Below, piece after piece: positions 1-11,655 of a stretch of DNA of 64,000 nucleotides; position 1 is the first letter of the stretch; each line of letters opens with the position of its first letter. The translations under genes and the position numbers were made by a program. Under the pieces are notes generated by a model, which did no database searches, had not been told where the DNA came from, and worked only from the letters and a program-made list of their open reading frames with translations. The DNA lies in NCBI GenBank assembly GCA_030407315.1, contig JALQPE010002394.1, positions 1 to 64,000 of the forward strand. Reading direction: 5' to 3'. Source of the stretch: Asparagopsis taxiformis. Taxonomy: Eukaryota; Rhodophyta; Florideophyceae; Bonnemaisoniales; Bonnemaisoniaceae.

Positions 1-1189
1 GTGGTGCGCGATTATACGGTGCTGTGCCTGATTGCTCGGCGCTGCTGAAGGAGGCGGGTGTAGCCCGTAGGGGCTAGTCGCTAAAACCGCTATGTGTACG
101 TATATTTATTTGGCTCATATCGATACGTGCACCAGACCCCGTGCCGTTCATTACCCAACCTCAGTAAGCAATGCTTACCTCATCGTTATTCGTATTTGCG
201 CATTACATGTAGCCATGCCAGGGTGTCCTGTCCAGACCCGCCACTACGACCCAACAGTCGATTTACGTCCACTCGATTTTCCATACCGAAATAAAAGCAT
301 CGATGACATCCTCCATCTGGAGGATCCAAGATCATCGATTTGTGCTAAACCATCCTTCCAACTTGCCCTTACCCTCGCGATAAGCCCCTCGATCAAGGAT
401 AAAGCGAGCATCCTTAGGGAATTGAGCTTGCTGTACTGGCGCACCGCATGGGTCTTGCGTATAGAGGTGTTGCACGGGCGGTGCTGATGCCAGCATATTT
501 CCGTCAGGGAGTCGGGCGGATTGGTCCGGGCTTTTTTTATACCATGTGGCTTGCGCCCTGTTCTGGCATGTGAAGTGGATCATGTTGGTGAAGTTTTATT
601 CCACAGCGTGCCTCGTCGCGAGATGTGCAGCAATTGTTGAACCGATGATTATGCAGAGGGCCATTGCCGTTTGCGATGGTCATGGTGGAGCTGCTGACAA
701 TATGCATGACGTTTTGGGCGCGAATTGAATTGATAGCTCGCGCAGTGCGTCACTAAAGTAATTGGGTTTGGAAGAGGTCTCGGGTGTGAAAGCTGCGGAA
801 TCCACACATGCTTTTGATTACAACTTTCCCACTGTGGTTGTTTGATCTTCTGATCGGATGGACGTTCGGGGACTGCAGTGTCCGCGCTTGCAAAGCTGAT
901 ATATCTGTTGCGACACACGCCGATCTGAATTAAGCCAAAAAATACGTTTTCTGCAAAACGTAATTGCTAGAATTCGATTGAATGCGCGACGGATGCCCAG
1001 ATTCATCGTTCACAACTCGCGCCAGAGTCCACGATTCGTGGACCACGACAACGGATCTCGCGAGTTGCGACCTGAAATTCTTGATCTCTAATTCTTTATC
1101 ACGCCACCAATTCATCTTTTCAAACACCCAATAATTACATAACAATGTGTAGCAATTGTTCATATGCCAAAGAGATACACTCGTCCTCC
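1..1189. other. intergenic, no gene recognised
   Basis: Only short open frames without recognisable protein character occur here on either strand. No RNA gene, LTR or inverted repeat was seen. The right edge is set by the last recognisable codons of the flavohemoglobin remnant. The missing NAD-binding part of that gene was looked for here and not found. Confidence 0.5.
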
Positions 1190-2079
1190 CTACGCCTTGC
1201 AGATTCCCTTCCCACACGGCATCGATACTTTCAGCACATCCCCAACTTTAGTACTCTCCCTCAAAAAACACCGCCGCCGCCTCATTCGATTTCCCAACCT
1301 CACCATCAACCTCTCCTTCTCCTCCGCATTAACCCTCGCCGTGCACATCATGTCCTCTCCCTCCCGCGTCTTCACACCCACTGCACACATACTGACCCGC
1401 CGCGCATTTCGGCACAGCGACGTCGACAGGTACGAATGATATTTCACGAACCCCATTGTCCCGGTCATTGATATCCGTCACAGTCATGTCGACCATCCCG
1501 TCAAACCCAGCCTGCTCGGCCAATTTCTCTCGAAGCGACTTTTCGTGGACCGGAATACATCGGCCAGGAAGAAGTACGCCTCCTTCCATGCGTCCAAGAA
1601 TTCTTGTGTGGCAGCGCTCTTGAGAATGAGCCTGGAGAGCGGACAGGAGGCACTCGCCCCCTGCGTCGTAACGTGTTCTGACTGGACGCCGCGGGAGACG
1701 TGTTTTGTGGGCGATACGCTCGACGGTTGGGAGGGGATTGGGATATTGTCGATATTCTCGGCGTAGGCGAGGATGGCGGTACCTAGGGCGGCGACCTGGG
1801 AGGGGATACCTGCTGTTTTCGAGGAGCCTCCCTTTTGACGGTCCCTGTGGATGTTGGTGGATGATGGGGTGTTGTTTGTCAGTGTCAATGGTTGAATTGG
1901 TGTAGAGAGGGTATGTTTGGTGTTGGTGGATGGGATGACGTACATGTGAAATGTCGCTTGACTTGTGGAGATCGTTTGAAGAGTTGGCGATAAAACTCCT
2001 GGACGATATCGGCGCCGAGCTCTTTGAGAGCCGGGACGGATTGTTTGACAATTGTGACGGTGGACGCGGAAAGTGCCAT
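1190..2079 (-). pseudogene. flavohemoglobin remnant (globin + partial FAD domain)
   Basis: Flavohemoglobins oxidise nitric oxide to nitrate using a globin haem, FAD and NAD(P)H. The start at 2079 reads MALSASTVTIVKQSVPALKE, a typical globin A helix, followed by FYRQLF and VKRHF. Further pieces in other frames match the family in order: AYAENIDNIP, VERIAHK, EFLDAWKEAYFFLADVF, then the start of the FAD domain (AGQY) and a late piece with KVGDVL. At least three frame changes are needed to follow it. A candidate intron of 99 nt (GTACGT...CACAG, 1845-1943) lies after the VKRHF helix and explains one break. The remaining breaks look like 1-bp indels near homopolymers. The NAD-binding C-terminal domain (about 130 residues) is absent, so this is a truncated gene even if some indels are assembly errors. 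Family identity is good; functional status is probably dead. Confidence 0.75.
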
Positions 2080-2173
2080 GTTGATGCAGCGTGTGCAATG
2101 CTAAGCGAATATCAGATGAGTGTGAGATTGTGTGCAGGCAGCAGTGTTACAGGTGCAGCCTGGGGGAGGGGGG

Positions 2174-2180
2174 TTATAAA
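2174..2180 (-). promoter_or_regulatory. TATA-like box upstream of flavohemoglobin remnant
   Basis: On the minus strand the sequence reads TTTATAA, about 95 nt upstream of the ATG at 2079. The spacing matches the TATA-to-ATG distance of several other genes in this window. This is pattern evidence only. Confidence 0.4.
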
Positions 2181-2574
2181 GACAGAGCGAGTGGCTATCA
2201 TTTCAATCTAGTGGTGCAGCAGAGTTGATCGGGAACGACCGATGAGAATCATGCAAGACGTAGGGCTACATGCGCAAGTGTGCAACATAATTGACAATTG
2301 CAACAACGACACAACGCGAACAAGCGCAGCATTGTGTGGTGTACGCTATGGCGATGCATCGTCAACGGTTGCGAATGACTCGATATGATTGCGACACATT
2401 GCAATCATTCACACGTTCCCGACCGGTCCCAGAACAAAGGTCCGATGTGGCCGTGCAGTCGACCGTGCAAATGTCTGTAGCTGACTCAAAATCTAAAATT
2501 GGCCCAATTGAATCGTACACACATGACACCATGCAAGCAGCTCTCTCATTCGTGCACCTCACACCGCTTCCATT

Positions 2575-3289
2575 CCCCAATCGTCGCACGATTCGTCACT
2601 GCCCCATCTCGATGTCGCAGAGACACCTCCACGTGACTGGGAAAAAGTCTGGCATGACGGCGTATCACCCGGCGATCGATTCGACGCCCCGCAAACCGCT
2701 TCCATATCTCACCCACCAATTGCACCGTTCCACGCTGCTACCGCGCTCCGGCTCCGTGCTGATCCCCGGCTGCGGACGCGGATATGACGTGCAGTTTATT
2801 CGCGTCGACCGCGCGTTATCAAGTCACCGGGCTAGAAATCTCCCAAACTGCAGTTGATACCGCGCTTGATTATCTCCGATCCGTGTCGCCGACGCTTCCC
2901 GATATCTACACAGTTGTCTGTGCCGATTTCTTCACCTACGCCCCATCGGCCGCTTTCGATGTTTTGTACGATTACACCTTTCTCTGCGCGATCGAGCCCT
3001 CTCGACGCGAGCAATGGGCAAATGTATGGCGCGACTGGTGCGCAAGGGCGGCTGTCTCATCACCGCGATGTTTCCGTTGGGGAAAGATCCGCAGCTGGGC
3101 GGCCCGCCGTTCGGGTTGACTGTTGATGTTTAAGCGCTGCTCGAGGATGCGGTTGATGCAGATGCTCGCGCGGGGAAAGTTGGCGGTTTTGAGATTCTGG
3201 ACGGCCCGGAGCTACTTGATGATGCTATGGCGCATGAGGGAAGGGGCGATGGACAGACGGCTTTGGCTGTTTGGCGCCGCGTGGCTTAG
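2575..3289 (+). pseudogene. thiopurine S-methyltransferase (TPMT)-like methyltransferase, frameshifted
   Basis: TPMT-family enzymes are SAM-dependent methyltransferases acting on thiols, halides or selenium/tellurium compounds. The order of family motifs is preserved across several frames: RDWEKVW..GVSPGDRFDA near 2635, the SAM-binding glycine loop SVLIPGCGRGYDV near 2755, YQVTGLEIS..A near 2825, FDVLYDYTFLCAI near 2960, an R-x-G-G-x-L-I-T-x-M-F-P segment near 3050, and a C-terminal LAVWRRVA followed by TAG at 3287-3289. At least four frame changes are required. Two are clear 1-bp indels, one in a C run near 2690 and one near 2810. No ATG is in frame with the tryptophan motif, so the start is unknown. 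The protein would be about 230 residues, normal for the family. Either a pseudogene or a gene with sequence errors. Confidence 0.7.
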
Positions 3290-3308
3290 CGGTTGTTTGA
3301 CGGTTTAA

Positions 3309-5514
3309 ATTAAAGTGAATCATGGTTGAGAACTGTATATGTTGTGTCCACCATCGTCATATGACGTGCGTTGACAGTTCGTCCAGTGATAGACCTGTAC
3401 GTGGATCCAGCTTTGTTGTGCTTTCTTTCTGTCCAGCGAAGAATCTCTTGTATGCATCTGTTTCATTTGTTCGACTACCGAGACGATCCATAGCTGGATT
3501 ACACGTAGAAGTGAATGAGGAATCGTGTGTCTACACAGTTGTGAAAACATTCATGAGGGATGCTGGCTGAAGGGGGAACGCTCTATAAGGCTGATGGACA
3601 AGTAGATTTGGCTCGTAGCCGTCGGTGCGATTCGTGCCTTTTTCTTCCAGCAGTCAAACTACCCCTGCTTAAGTAGTCTCTGCCCCTGATGAGCTGCTGG
3701 ACTCAACCTCTTCGATATTACAATGATAATCGCTGCTGGTGAACGGCGTCAACTCCAGATACGAATCTTGCTGGCTCATGTGATCTCCGTTATATTCAAC
3801 TTACCAACCGTACCGGCCGCTCATATTTCAGCATGAATATAACCACAACAGGCAGAGTTTGTTTGTCAATCGTGCCGTCGTCCGCCGGCGGACTATTTCT
3901 CTTCGCAGGCCGATAAAAAAATGTGCCACGAGGAGCGATGGGCAGGCACGTGTAAATGGGAAACTGGGTTCCACTTGAAATCATACGAGCGTCACACCCA
4001 ATCACATGTACCCTCGAGCAAAGTTCACGAGGAAAACAAGGTCCGATCGGGGTAAAATTGGATCAACGACGATACGTGCAACCTGCAACTCCAATCATGA
4101 GACGACTGCCACGTCATCTCAGCCACATCGGCCGAGATTAGCTGATATCCCAATAGCGAAAAACACTTCGGACATGTAGTATTGCTAGGACATTGTAATG
4201 GCTTAGCAGTGTTGGGATATCCATATAATCAGCTCACATCCCAAACTAGCGTCAGCGAAGGTATAACATTCGTTAAAGTGATAGGCTATTTAATAGTGCA
4301 AAATGAACGTGTGTGCCCATGCTTTGTAATGGCTTCGTAGTGCCGCGCGGTCACGTGCGTAATACATGTGAGCCCGCGCTACTGCAGGGCCATTACAATG
4401 TCCATGCATTCAACAACACGGGCTACAGGATATGCACACGCATGCCATTTCCCCCAATTATGCTAGGGTACCGTCTTTAGTGATCACAAGATATTGGTAG
4501 CGCGTATAATCTCCAGAGTGGTGAAGCACAGTTTCCCATACATTTCCGTCTCGGGACATTTTCAGTATGCTACTTTCACAATCTATGAAACATGATCGTT
4601 ACACCGTCTTTACCGACGCCCAGACAGGAAATATATTATAACTTGGGCAGAAAAACTTTGATGATATTTCATCTCTGCTTCCAACCGTCGAAAGGATCTC
4701 CCCTAATCAGACCATCACAATACTATTGGGGAATGAAATCTGTCAGCTAAAAAACCTACTGAAGAGCGCGCATCGGAGGAGTTAATGAATGCATCCAAGG
4801 AGCGCACGTTTTCCGTTGTTTGGAAAACTACTGCGAGAGAAATTGCCTTTCAAGAAGACGAAAGCGTATGGTCGACAAGACTGTGACCAACACTTCAGAT
4901 TGTGATCATAGCATTAGTAAAATATCATTCGTCCCCGTCTATTCGCGGTTCTGAAAATTCTGCCACGTTAGTATCTTGCAGTTTGTATCATGTCGCCTCT
5001 GGACGGGATGTGAAGTGAACGGCCAGAGTTAATGCTGAGAACTCGCAACGTTTGCAGGGGAAAGTTCAAAGTGGAAAGAGGTCGCAGTGGTTTTTTGCGC
5101 AATAGTATTCACATGGTGGGAGATTTGTTCAAAGTCTCGACACCACCTCGGAAGCAGATCAGGAAGCACAGTTGATGACACACCACTCGATACGAGTAAT
5201 GGGTATCAGACTGACGTGAGAAGGTTGTTCTCCATATCTTGGCCCAATTGCAACAACCAACTTGACTAAACCCTGAATGTGGCAGAAATAACCATAGTAA
5301 CAGCGTCAAAGCAGATAGTTGGATCGTCATCACAATGCGCCGCGTTGTTTCGTACCTTTTGAGGCATATATAAATCGTGTATGCATCGAACAGCTTGCCA
5401 TTCGACAAACCATTCTTCCTCATCGTCTGCGCTTGATCCAATCAATACATATCGTGATAAGCCACAATGGCCCCCTCTGGACTAAACCGCAATACAATTT
5501 CGTTCATACCCGTG
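3309..5514. other. 2.2 kb without recognised genes
   Basis: No open frame here has protein-like features. A short repeat with the core TTGGGATATCCATATAA sits at 4211-4227, shared with a site near 49.32 kb. A partial inverted partner (GATATCCCAATAG, 4142-4155) lies 55 bp to its left, so a small foldback or MITE remnant is possible. Confidence 0.45.
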
Positions 5515-6845
5515 TCTAAGGTTGCTCCTCGTCCTTCGGGAAGACAAGAAGGTTTGTGATGGGCTTCCCCCACGGATCCGAATGCCCTTCAACTGTTGTG
5601 AAAAACATCTTGATCAACATGGATCCCGCTCCGAAGTTGCTCTGTGCGCCTGTGCAGGCATACAAGGTCTTATCGAGACCGACGGCCTGGCATATATGAC
5701 GGCCGTTAATATGATTGAAGAGGCCAAAGCAATGGGTGAAGCATATTCTTTCTTTACAGATTATAACGAAATGCTGAAATGTATCAATCATGTGATTCAG
5801 AACGCTCCGAAGTATACAAATGGTACAAACAGTGCACCGGGTCCTCTCCACGCGGTAATTAACTGGGTTGTGGCGACGAAGAGTGGCAGGGAAACATTAT
5901 TGCCTACACGAGGTGAACGCTGCTTTGAAACGTATCCTGGAAACATGGGGCAAGTATCTAAGCAGCAACAGTTCGTTGTGGCGTTCCCTCCAGGATGAAG
6001 ATGGCAACCCTGGTGGATGGATGAACGACCCGAAACTCAAGAAAGGGAATGGCCGAATTCAAAACTGGCGCAGCATATCAGTGGTTCTCGTCTCGGTAAG
6101 GTCAAACAAACGACATCAGCGGGAACAGCGATGACGTGATCGCCTGGGGATACTCATCCTGGAATGCGTGGTTCACTCGTGAATTCAAAGCGGGTGCACG
6201 TCCGTTTGTGAAAACGCAGAGAACGGTTGCGTGATCAATAGTGCCTTGAGTCTACCCCGTTTGGCTTTCAGCAGAATGTCAGGCTACAAGATAGGTTCTG
6301 GGCCAGAATCAACCGTACTCGCTTGACTCACATGCTCAATACCATCCTCTCGTTTCACAATTCGATGGGGGCACAGTCTATCAGGCGTATCTCGGGCCGC
6401 GAGACTATCACCGCTGGCATTCTCCGGTGGATGGTACCATCAAGAGTGTTGAAATTGTATCAGCAGGCTATTATAGTGAGTCACCAGGCGTGGAAAACGT
6501 CGCTGAGGAAGATTCGCAGGGCTACATCGCCAATATGGCTACACGTGCGATCGTGTTCATTCAGGCTGACGAGAAACTGGATGAGAACCACGTCGATATC
6601 GGCCTGGTTTGATGTGCTTTGTCTCGCTCGGGATGTCTGAAATATCTAGCAACGTGGTCACGGTGGAGGTGGGGGACAACGTTTAAAAAGGGAGACCAGT
6701 TGGGCTATTTCCAGTTTAGGCAGTAGTCATTGCCTTGTGTTCAGAAAGAATGTGATACGCTATTGGAACCGCAAGGCAGTACCGGAATTGAGCGGTGAGG
6801 GCAAACTAATCAAGCTCGGAACGGCGATAGGATCGACGGATCCGC
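5515..6845 (+). pseudogene. phosphatidylserine decarboxylase-family gene, copy 1 (decayed)
   Basis: This copy parallels the better preserved copy at 8689-10042 from end to end. Matching blocks are AYMTAVNMIEEAKAMGE (5695-5745), a FFTDYNEM block, an AVINWVVATKSG block, a GGWMNDP block (about 6010), WGYSSWNAWFTREFKAGARPF (about 6145), a TPFGFQQNV block, a YHRWHSPVDGTIKS block (about 6405), TRAIVFIQAD (about 6545) and the final KLGTAIG. These blocks are spread over all three forward frames with internal stops, so it cannot make protein. The pyruvoyl-site region near 6715-6730 (Gly-Ser-Ser-His in copy 2) is also disrupted by an indel. The N-terminus is poorly defined. Compared with copy 2 it is clearly older or less constrained. 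Confidence 0.8.
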
Positions 6846-7639
6846 ATCATGTCGATGTCTAGTGAAATGATGTCGTTTGAGCGACGAGCTGGAGATTCAG
6901 ATAGTGACTAGCTCGTCGCACCGTAGTTTGCCATTGGCAGCAGCGCGTGCACCAGGGCGCTCAATCTGAGCAGCATGGTCTGAAGAGGCGCTGGATGGAC
7001 AATGTTGATTGAAATGATTGTTGCTGAGAAACGATGGCGTTTCAAGTTTCAATTTCTACAGTACGGTCATAAAATACGTTTGTTTTTTGAGAGAAAGTGT
7101 CGTCAAAATGATTCGCACATGCAACGGAGCATAGGTAGGGTTTTGGTGACAAACACACGTATTTAACAACAATTATTTTTTAGAGCACATCCATCACATC
7201 GACCAAACCGATACCGGCATCAAGAACCGCTGCGACTCGCACTCCGCTGAGTATGCGCGCACAGCAATGACGCGCTGCTGCGACAAACTGCCGTCGCGTC
7301 GAAGAGGACGCGTCGGAAACATCGGCATGATAACGTGTCATATATGGTGCTGCTGCTGAGGCATGGGTTCATTACAAATCGCAAGCACAAGCGTTCACAT
7401 AGCCCCGATTTGGACTGTCGTTGTTTACACCGCATCCGATTCCACTGCATCGATGTTTTCAATTTAGTTCCATCCAGTCCTTTGGACGCGTCGCCAATTT
7501 CGCCCGAGCGGACGGCCTCGGATCACTTGCTCAGCACCTATGTGCTTCAATGGATGCACCGCTGAGCCGGCGCTAGGGGAGACACGGAACACGTATTTGT
7601 ATCATGCCGTTGCGATGGTTTGAATTGTCATGAGGCTGC

Positions 7640-8255
7640 AAATGCGCCCGAGCTGAGGGTCGTTCCCAAGCTGAAATTTAGCGCGAATGGATTCGCGACT
7701 CGTGATTGGCTCCCTTATGCTGATATGAAAAACTCCTTCAACTGGAATAATCTCAAGCTCCACGCATGCGCCACTTGCCATTCATGCAGTGGCAACTAGT
7801 GAGGTATCCGATGCAAGCGTGGGTAGGAAGGATATTGTTGGGTATCCCGTCGAGTCGAGTTTGTAGTAACAAGTCGACCACCAAGGCCACCAGGACCAGA
7901 AACGGCTTTTCAAACTTTGCACCATGTCCGCTGCACACCATAGCCTTGCAAAGATATTGGACGAGTACTTTCAATCTTCGCTCAGAGTTTGGAAAATCCA
8001 TTCCAGGTCCTGGCGTCCCTAGCGAGCCGCTTTTGAAGTTTCCGGGCAATCTCCACTAGACGGGATACCCAACAGTACTGGCGCTCACGCCGGATATCTC
8101 ACAGCTACCCACTGCATGAATGACAAGTGGTGCATGTGTGGATCTTGAAGTTGAAAAAAACAAGTCTATCATATCAACGTATGGGCACCAATCACGAGTC
8201 GCTGATCCATCCGTGCAAAATTGGGCTTGGGAACGGCATTCAGGGCCACTAAACA
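7640..8255. repeat. diverged 200-bp inverted repeat with ~200-bp spacer
   Basis: The segment at about 7645-7850 matches the reverse complement of about 8050-8250 over its whole length, with scattered substitutions and small indels. Shared words include GGTTGGGTATCCCGTC-like ends, GCGACTCGTGATTGG and CCATTCATGCAGTGG. Both arms keep a related peptide-like string (ATRDWLPYADM against ATRDWCPYVDM), so the arms may be two inverted remnants of one small gene rather than a transposon foldback. It lies between the two phosphatidylserine-decarboxylase copies. Confidence 0.65.
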
Positions 8256-8596
8256 CAAACATATGATATGTTCAGAAACGGGTCGGAAAAGCATGATTTA
8301 TGCGACACGCTCTATCAAGTATTATCCGAGTTGGTATGCGACGCGAGACAATCTCGCATCCAACCCAAACTCCATCACTGGCCAACAATATTCCAAATCT
8401 CATGTGTCGTGTCGCACATTCCATTTCGCTGCCAGCTCCAATGCTCACTTCCGACCGCATCAACGAGCTTGTCACCGCATTCATTGACGCAACGTCCTGC
8501 AAAGATTCAAGTCCTTTCATATCTATCCATCAACTGCATCCAAATAAATGCAGACACCGAAACGATGACCAGTCCCCGATCGGTACGAATCGCGCG

Positions 8597-8603
8597 TATA
8601 AAA
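8597..8603 (+). promoter_or_regulatory. TATA box (TATAAAA) of decarboxylase copy 2
   Basis: TATAAAA lies 92 nt upstream of the ATG at 8689 in a GC-rich context. The spacing is in line with other genes of the window. Confidence 0.5.
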
Positions 8604-8688
8604 CGGGCGGGCATCGCACCATCTCACCCATTTCCAACCAACCCTACAACAAACAATCCAGTACAATCCAGCCCTATCACCTCACAAC

Positions 8689-10042
8689 ATGTCTCCGCTC
8701 CCGCCAAAGGTCAACCAGCCCAACTTTGTGCCCGCATTGAACATTGTGTCGCGCAACCCGGGTAGGAAGCATGTCGGAGATTGGCTCCCAACCGATCCGA
8801 GCGCGCTCTACGCGGTTATCAAGAGGGTCACCGACCGGGCCGCCAAAACTGCCGACCAGCCGTTGACCCCAGAAGTGCAAGCCTATCAAGATCTGATCGA
8901 ATCGGATGCTCGCGCATACATGACGGCCGTGAATATGATCGACGAGGCGGCTGCAATGGGGCCTGAATTCACCTTTTTCACCACTATAAAGAGATGATCC
9001 AATGCATGAACATCGTTGTGCAACAGGCACCGCCCTATTCCGACGGCGAAAACAGCGCCGCGGCGCCTCTCAACGCCATTCTCAACTGGTGATGGCGACC
9101 GAGAGCGGCAAGATACACTACTTTCTGACCGAGGTGAACGAGAAGCTGCGAGCGATCCTGGACAGCTGGGGCACGTTGCTGTCATCGGCAGCGTCGCTGA
9201 ATGTTTTCCAAGACGAAAATGGTAACAGCCCCGGCGGGTGGATGCTGGACCCGCGCATCGCGGAGGGCATGCACGAATACGACTTTCCGGGGTCGGAAAC
9301 GGACCCTGCTTGGGGGTACGGGTCGTGGAACGAATGGTTCAAACGGCCGTTCAAGGAGGGTGTGCGTCCGTTTTCCAATCCGGATGACAACTCGGTGATC
9401 TGTAGCGCGTGCGAATCGACGCCGTTTGCCTTTCAGCAAAACGTGCAATTGCACGACAAGTTTGGGCGAAGAACCAGCCCTACTCGTTGGTCACCATGAT
9501 GAACAATGACGCACTAGCGAGCCAGTTTGAAAACGGCACGGTGTATCAGGCGTATCTGAGCTCGCGCGATTACCATCGTTGGCACAGCCCGGTGAACGGG
9601 GTGATTGTTTCAGCGACGGTGGTGCAGGGCTCGTATTACGCCGAGTCGCCGGCGGTGGAGAACGACCCGTCGGGACCGGACGCGTCGCAGGGGTATATTA
9701 CTAATGTGACCACGCGGGCCATCATCTTTATCGAGGCGACGGACGGTAGCGGAACGATCAACGGACCCGGGCTGATGTGCTTTATCGCGTTGGGCATGTC
9801 GGAGATTTCGAGCAATGTGCTGTCGGTTAACAAGGGCGATCATGTGGCCAAGGGCGACGAGTTGGGATACTTTCAGTATGGCGGGAGTAGTCACTGTTTG
9901 GGTGTTTAGGAAGGACGTGATCAAGAACTGGAGCACGCAGGCGTTGCCGCCGCTCGCCGACTGGGATTCCAGCGCCGGGACGAGCGGGGCGGAGATTATC
10001 AAGCTCGGCACGGCGATTGGCTCGACGGAAACGTGCTGGTAG
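8689..10042 (+). pseudogene. phosphatidylserine decarboxylase-family enzyme, copy 2 (four 1-bp frameshifts)
   Basis: The start ATG (MSPLPPKVNQPN) follows a TATA box by 92 nt. The reading is continuous family sequence of about 450 residues if four single-base changes are allowed: near 8985, near 9090 (AACTGG run), near 9463 (TTTGGG) and near 9900 (TTTGGG). The N-terminal half resembles the accessory PSDC domain found before some eukaryotic and bacterial PSD domains (GDWLPTDP, AYMTAVNMIDEA, SWNEWFKRPFKEGVRPF). The C-terminal half is PSD-like: YHRWHSPVNG, TRAIIFIEA, then FQYGGSSHCL, in which the first Ser of GSS would be the self-cleavage residue that becomes the pyruvoyl group. No membrane segment is visible. 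Family members decarboxylate phosphatidylserine or related amino-acid substrates. Every indel sits in or beside a short homopolymer, so sequencing error is an alternative to gene death. Confidence 0.8.
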
Positions 10043-10559
10043 TGTGGGGGATGTCGCGATAGATTGGTAGATGAAATTGCGTGTGTGTGAGTAAATGTTT
10101 GCTTGTTTGTTGACGACGTGGATTTGCGACGGAAGAGTAGAAATCGAGGCGAGGACGCAAGTTGGCTGGCGGGCGGCGAGCGGGTAGTATGGCGGAAAAT
10201 CATAGGCGGACTGGGATGGTGAGACGGTGGAAGCTGACGACGACAATATGGAGCGACAGAGTCATCAGACGGAACGGTGTGACGTAAGGTTGTGCACACG
10301 TGAGGTGATGGCGAGCGGGACGGCGATAAACGTAAGGGCTGCATGACGGAAGCAAGTCGCGCGGGACACGACGTGGATCGATTAGTGTCAGTGTATACTC
10401 TCACACGAGAGGTCCAATGACGCACGAGGCAACTCGGCTAAATTTGAGTGTGCGTGCAAAGTTTACAGTGTAGTCGGGACATGACGCGAGTATGCACACA
10501 ACGAGGAAGGGGGCAAATTTAATTAACAAACATGCACAAGCAACGAGTCAGAAGGTAAT

Positions 10560-10980
10560 CTACAAACAATGATCAATGGACAATAAACTAAGTCCATAAC
10601 CAGTGACACATAACGGCTCCAACATCTCCCAGATACAATTGGTGAACATCTCAAACTGCTGCGCCGATTGCACGCGTTGAAAGCGTCGCACCTCCTCATC
10701 CTCGTCGGGGGCATTTGCAACGCACGACAAGCTCATGCTCGTCTGCGTCACTATCGGTGACATGACTGGCATCGCACAACGGACGTCGGACGGGCGGCGG
10801 GGCGCCCGGCGTCGCGCACTTCCAGAACTGGCCGCAGGGCGCGACCTCGCAGTCGGAGACGATGCTGCAGAGGTTTTCGGCAAACTCGCGACGGGTGCAA
10901 AAGGCGTCGAAGCAGCGTGCGCGCGCGTCGCGCACGCAGCAGAGCAGGAGCAACGCGACGAGGAGGATGTGTTTGCACAT
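10560..10980 (-). pseudogene. small Cys-rich secreted protein, one frameshift
   Basis: The ATG at 10980 opens a clear signal peptide (MCKHILLVALLLLCC, ending near ARA), followed by a Cys-rich segment with about ten cysteines (CFDAFCTRREF, LCSIVSDCEVAPCGQFWKC). At about 10715-10720 the frame must shift by one base to continue into NAPDEDEEVRRFQRVQSA and FEMFTNCIWEMLEPLC, ending at 10560. A TATA box 51 nt upstream supports the start. Joined, it would be about 140 residues, secreted and disulfide-bonded. No family was recognised. The frameshift could be real or an error. Confidence 0.55.
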
Positions 10981-11030
10981 GTTGATGGCGGATAGACGCG
11001 ATGGTGGCGATGGGGACGGGGCGGGTGGCT

Positions 11031-11040
11031 GTTTATATAG
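11031..11040 (-). promoter_or_regulatory. TATA box of the Cys-rich secreted gene
   Basis: The minus strand reads CTATATAAAC, 51 nt upstream of the ATG at 10980, within an otherwise GC-rich stretch. Confidence 0.6.
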
Positions 11041-11655
11041 TTGCGCAAGTGTCAGTTGGGTTTGTCACTTACGTGGTGATCAACTCAACTCGCGTCGTGT
11101 CTGGCGGAGAAATCGGTCGGAAACATGCAATCGGTTATTTACAGTACGTGAAGGGCGCTTATTGGTCGCTGCGCATGTTGCGATTGCTAGACGTAGGAGG
11201 AGCGGAGCGTGTGTAAGGAGAAACCCTAGTCGATGATGATGCTTGCGCATGCGTCATGCTTGTCTTGATGGCTTCCACACCAGTGCGAGTCGTCGTTGTC
11301 ACGCCGTAGACTCGTACCCATGTCGTGTCTCAATCGATTCCAGTTGTTGCAACTCGCCGTGATCATTTTGTGCCATTCGTCACGCAGTGTGCACTCACGT
11401 CGCCGTGCCATCCATCCGACGCCACTTGTCCACTAGTGTATGGCCGCCGCGTCTCTATTCTCCGTACGTCAAGTACAGTGTCTGGACACGTATCGTCAAC
11501 ACGCGCGCAAAACCTCCAGCTCGTTTCGCGCCGCGTGCAAACGTTGCATGACGCCGACTGGCAGCACCTCATGCCATGCTATACCATGCTTTTCAGAAAC
11601 ACCAAAAGTCTATCAACTATCTCCAGCCGCGTCGCAACAACGGCAGCAGCTCAAC

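Noticed and set aside
215..228. Gag zinc knuckle with ligands C-C-C-H (Gag residues 215-228; nucleotides about 22231-22272) as a novelty
   Set aside because: The swap is visible, but knuckle variants with C-x2-C-x4-C-x4-H-like spacing are known to me from other retrotransposon Gags, so it is only noted in the gag entry.
9610..10425. 271-codon minus-strand frame over the PSD copy 2 end
   Set aside because: Runs antisense to family-matching PSD sequence and has Ser/Pro/His-rich random composition.
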